Source: Lacinutrix sp. MedPE-SW
GTDB lineage: Bacteria > Bacteroidota > Bacteroidia > Flavobacteriales > Flavobacteriaceae
DNA: 64,000 nt
Direction of reading: 5' to 3'
Assembly: GCF_001874145.1 (NCBI RefSeq)
Contig: NZ_MPCX01000014.1
Span: 1-64,000, forward strand
A model generated the notes under the pieces. That model had not been told where the DNA came from. It did no database searches and worked only from the letters and a program-made list of their open reading frames with translations. Numbering within the stretch: the first letter of the stretch is position 1; every line of letters starts with the position of its first letter. Below, in pieces: positions 63,338 to 64,000 of the stretch. The position numbers and the translations under genes are program-made.

Positions 63338-64000
<663 letters not shown>

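Overview
The window looks like chromosomal DNA of a member of the Flavobacteriaceae (Bacteroidetes). The base composition is AT-rich. Many genes are preceded by the TAnnTTTG -7 element used in this phylum, and Shine-Dalgarno motifs are rare. The gene content (Bat aerotolerance operon, HmuY/TonB receptor pair, DUF2490, DUF6607, THC0290_0291-type and DUF6686-type proteins, choice-of-anchor J protein) is typical of marine flavobacteria. The genus cannot be fixed from the sequence alone. I saw no rRNA, tRNA, prophage, insertion sequence, integrase or CRISPR array.

Layout. 1-11 kb, minus strand: the start of a secreted adhesin-like protein; an envelope cluster of alpha-2-macroglobulin lipoprotein, SH3 protein, ABM-type monooxygenase and penicillin-binding protein 1C; and an isoaspartyl peptidase. 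11-17.4 kb: an ALDH7 aldehyde dehydrogenase, an OmpA-like/HhH membrane protein pair, then a minus-strand run of aldo/keto reductase, SDR and AlbA_2 protein, with a heptamer tandem repeat inside the run. 17.6-27.5 kb: the MoxR-DUF58-BatA/B/C/D/E operon, with a small flavin reductase inserted between batA and batB. 27.5-33.7 kb: two SulP anion transporters, a universal-stress protein, a DUF2490 outer-membrane protein and a beta-carbonic anhydrase, most likely an inorganic-carbon uptake unit. 33.7-36 kb: cvpA, a small conserved protein and pheS. 36-42.8 kb: an RND tripartite efflux operon bracketed by a GbsR/MarR-type and a TetR-type regulator.

42.9-51.3 kb: a haem/iron locus. HmuY lipoprotein and TonB receptor are divergent from DUF6607, ankyrin, DUF2271 and a PepSY-flavodoxin-reductase fusion. 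A Fur-like dyad lies in the divergent spacer. 51.3-55 kb: small conserved proteins, gpsA, a lipoprotein and a Kbp-like BON-LysM protein. 55.0-55.7 kb: a 700-bp noncoding stretch with a degenerate tandem duplication of a structured element. 55.7-64 kb: nadD, gmk and yicC, a thioesterase, a DMT transporter, ArsC-like, DinB and DUF3298 proteins, metB, a THC0290_0291-type protein and the start of gdhA.

The most interesting parts are the tandem structured noncoding element at 55 kb, the haem/iron locus with its uncharacterised periplasmic partners, the SulP-carbonic anhydrase operon, and several interspersed repeats. The repeats are a 93/84-bp conserved-end element in two copies, a CGCTTYCGCGGAAGCG palindrome family and a 7-bp tandem repeat.
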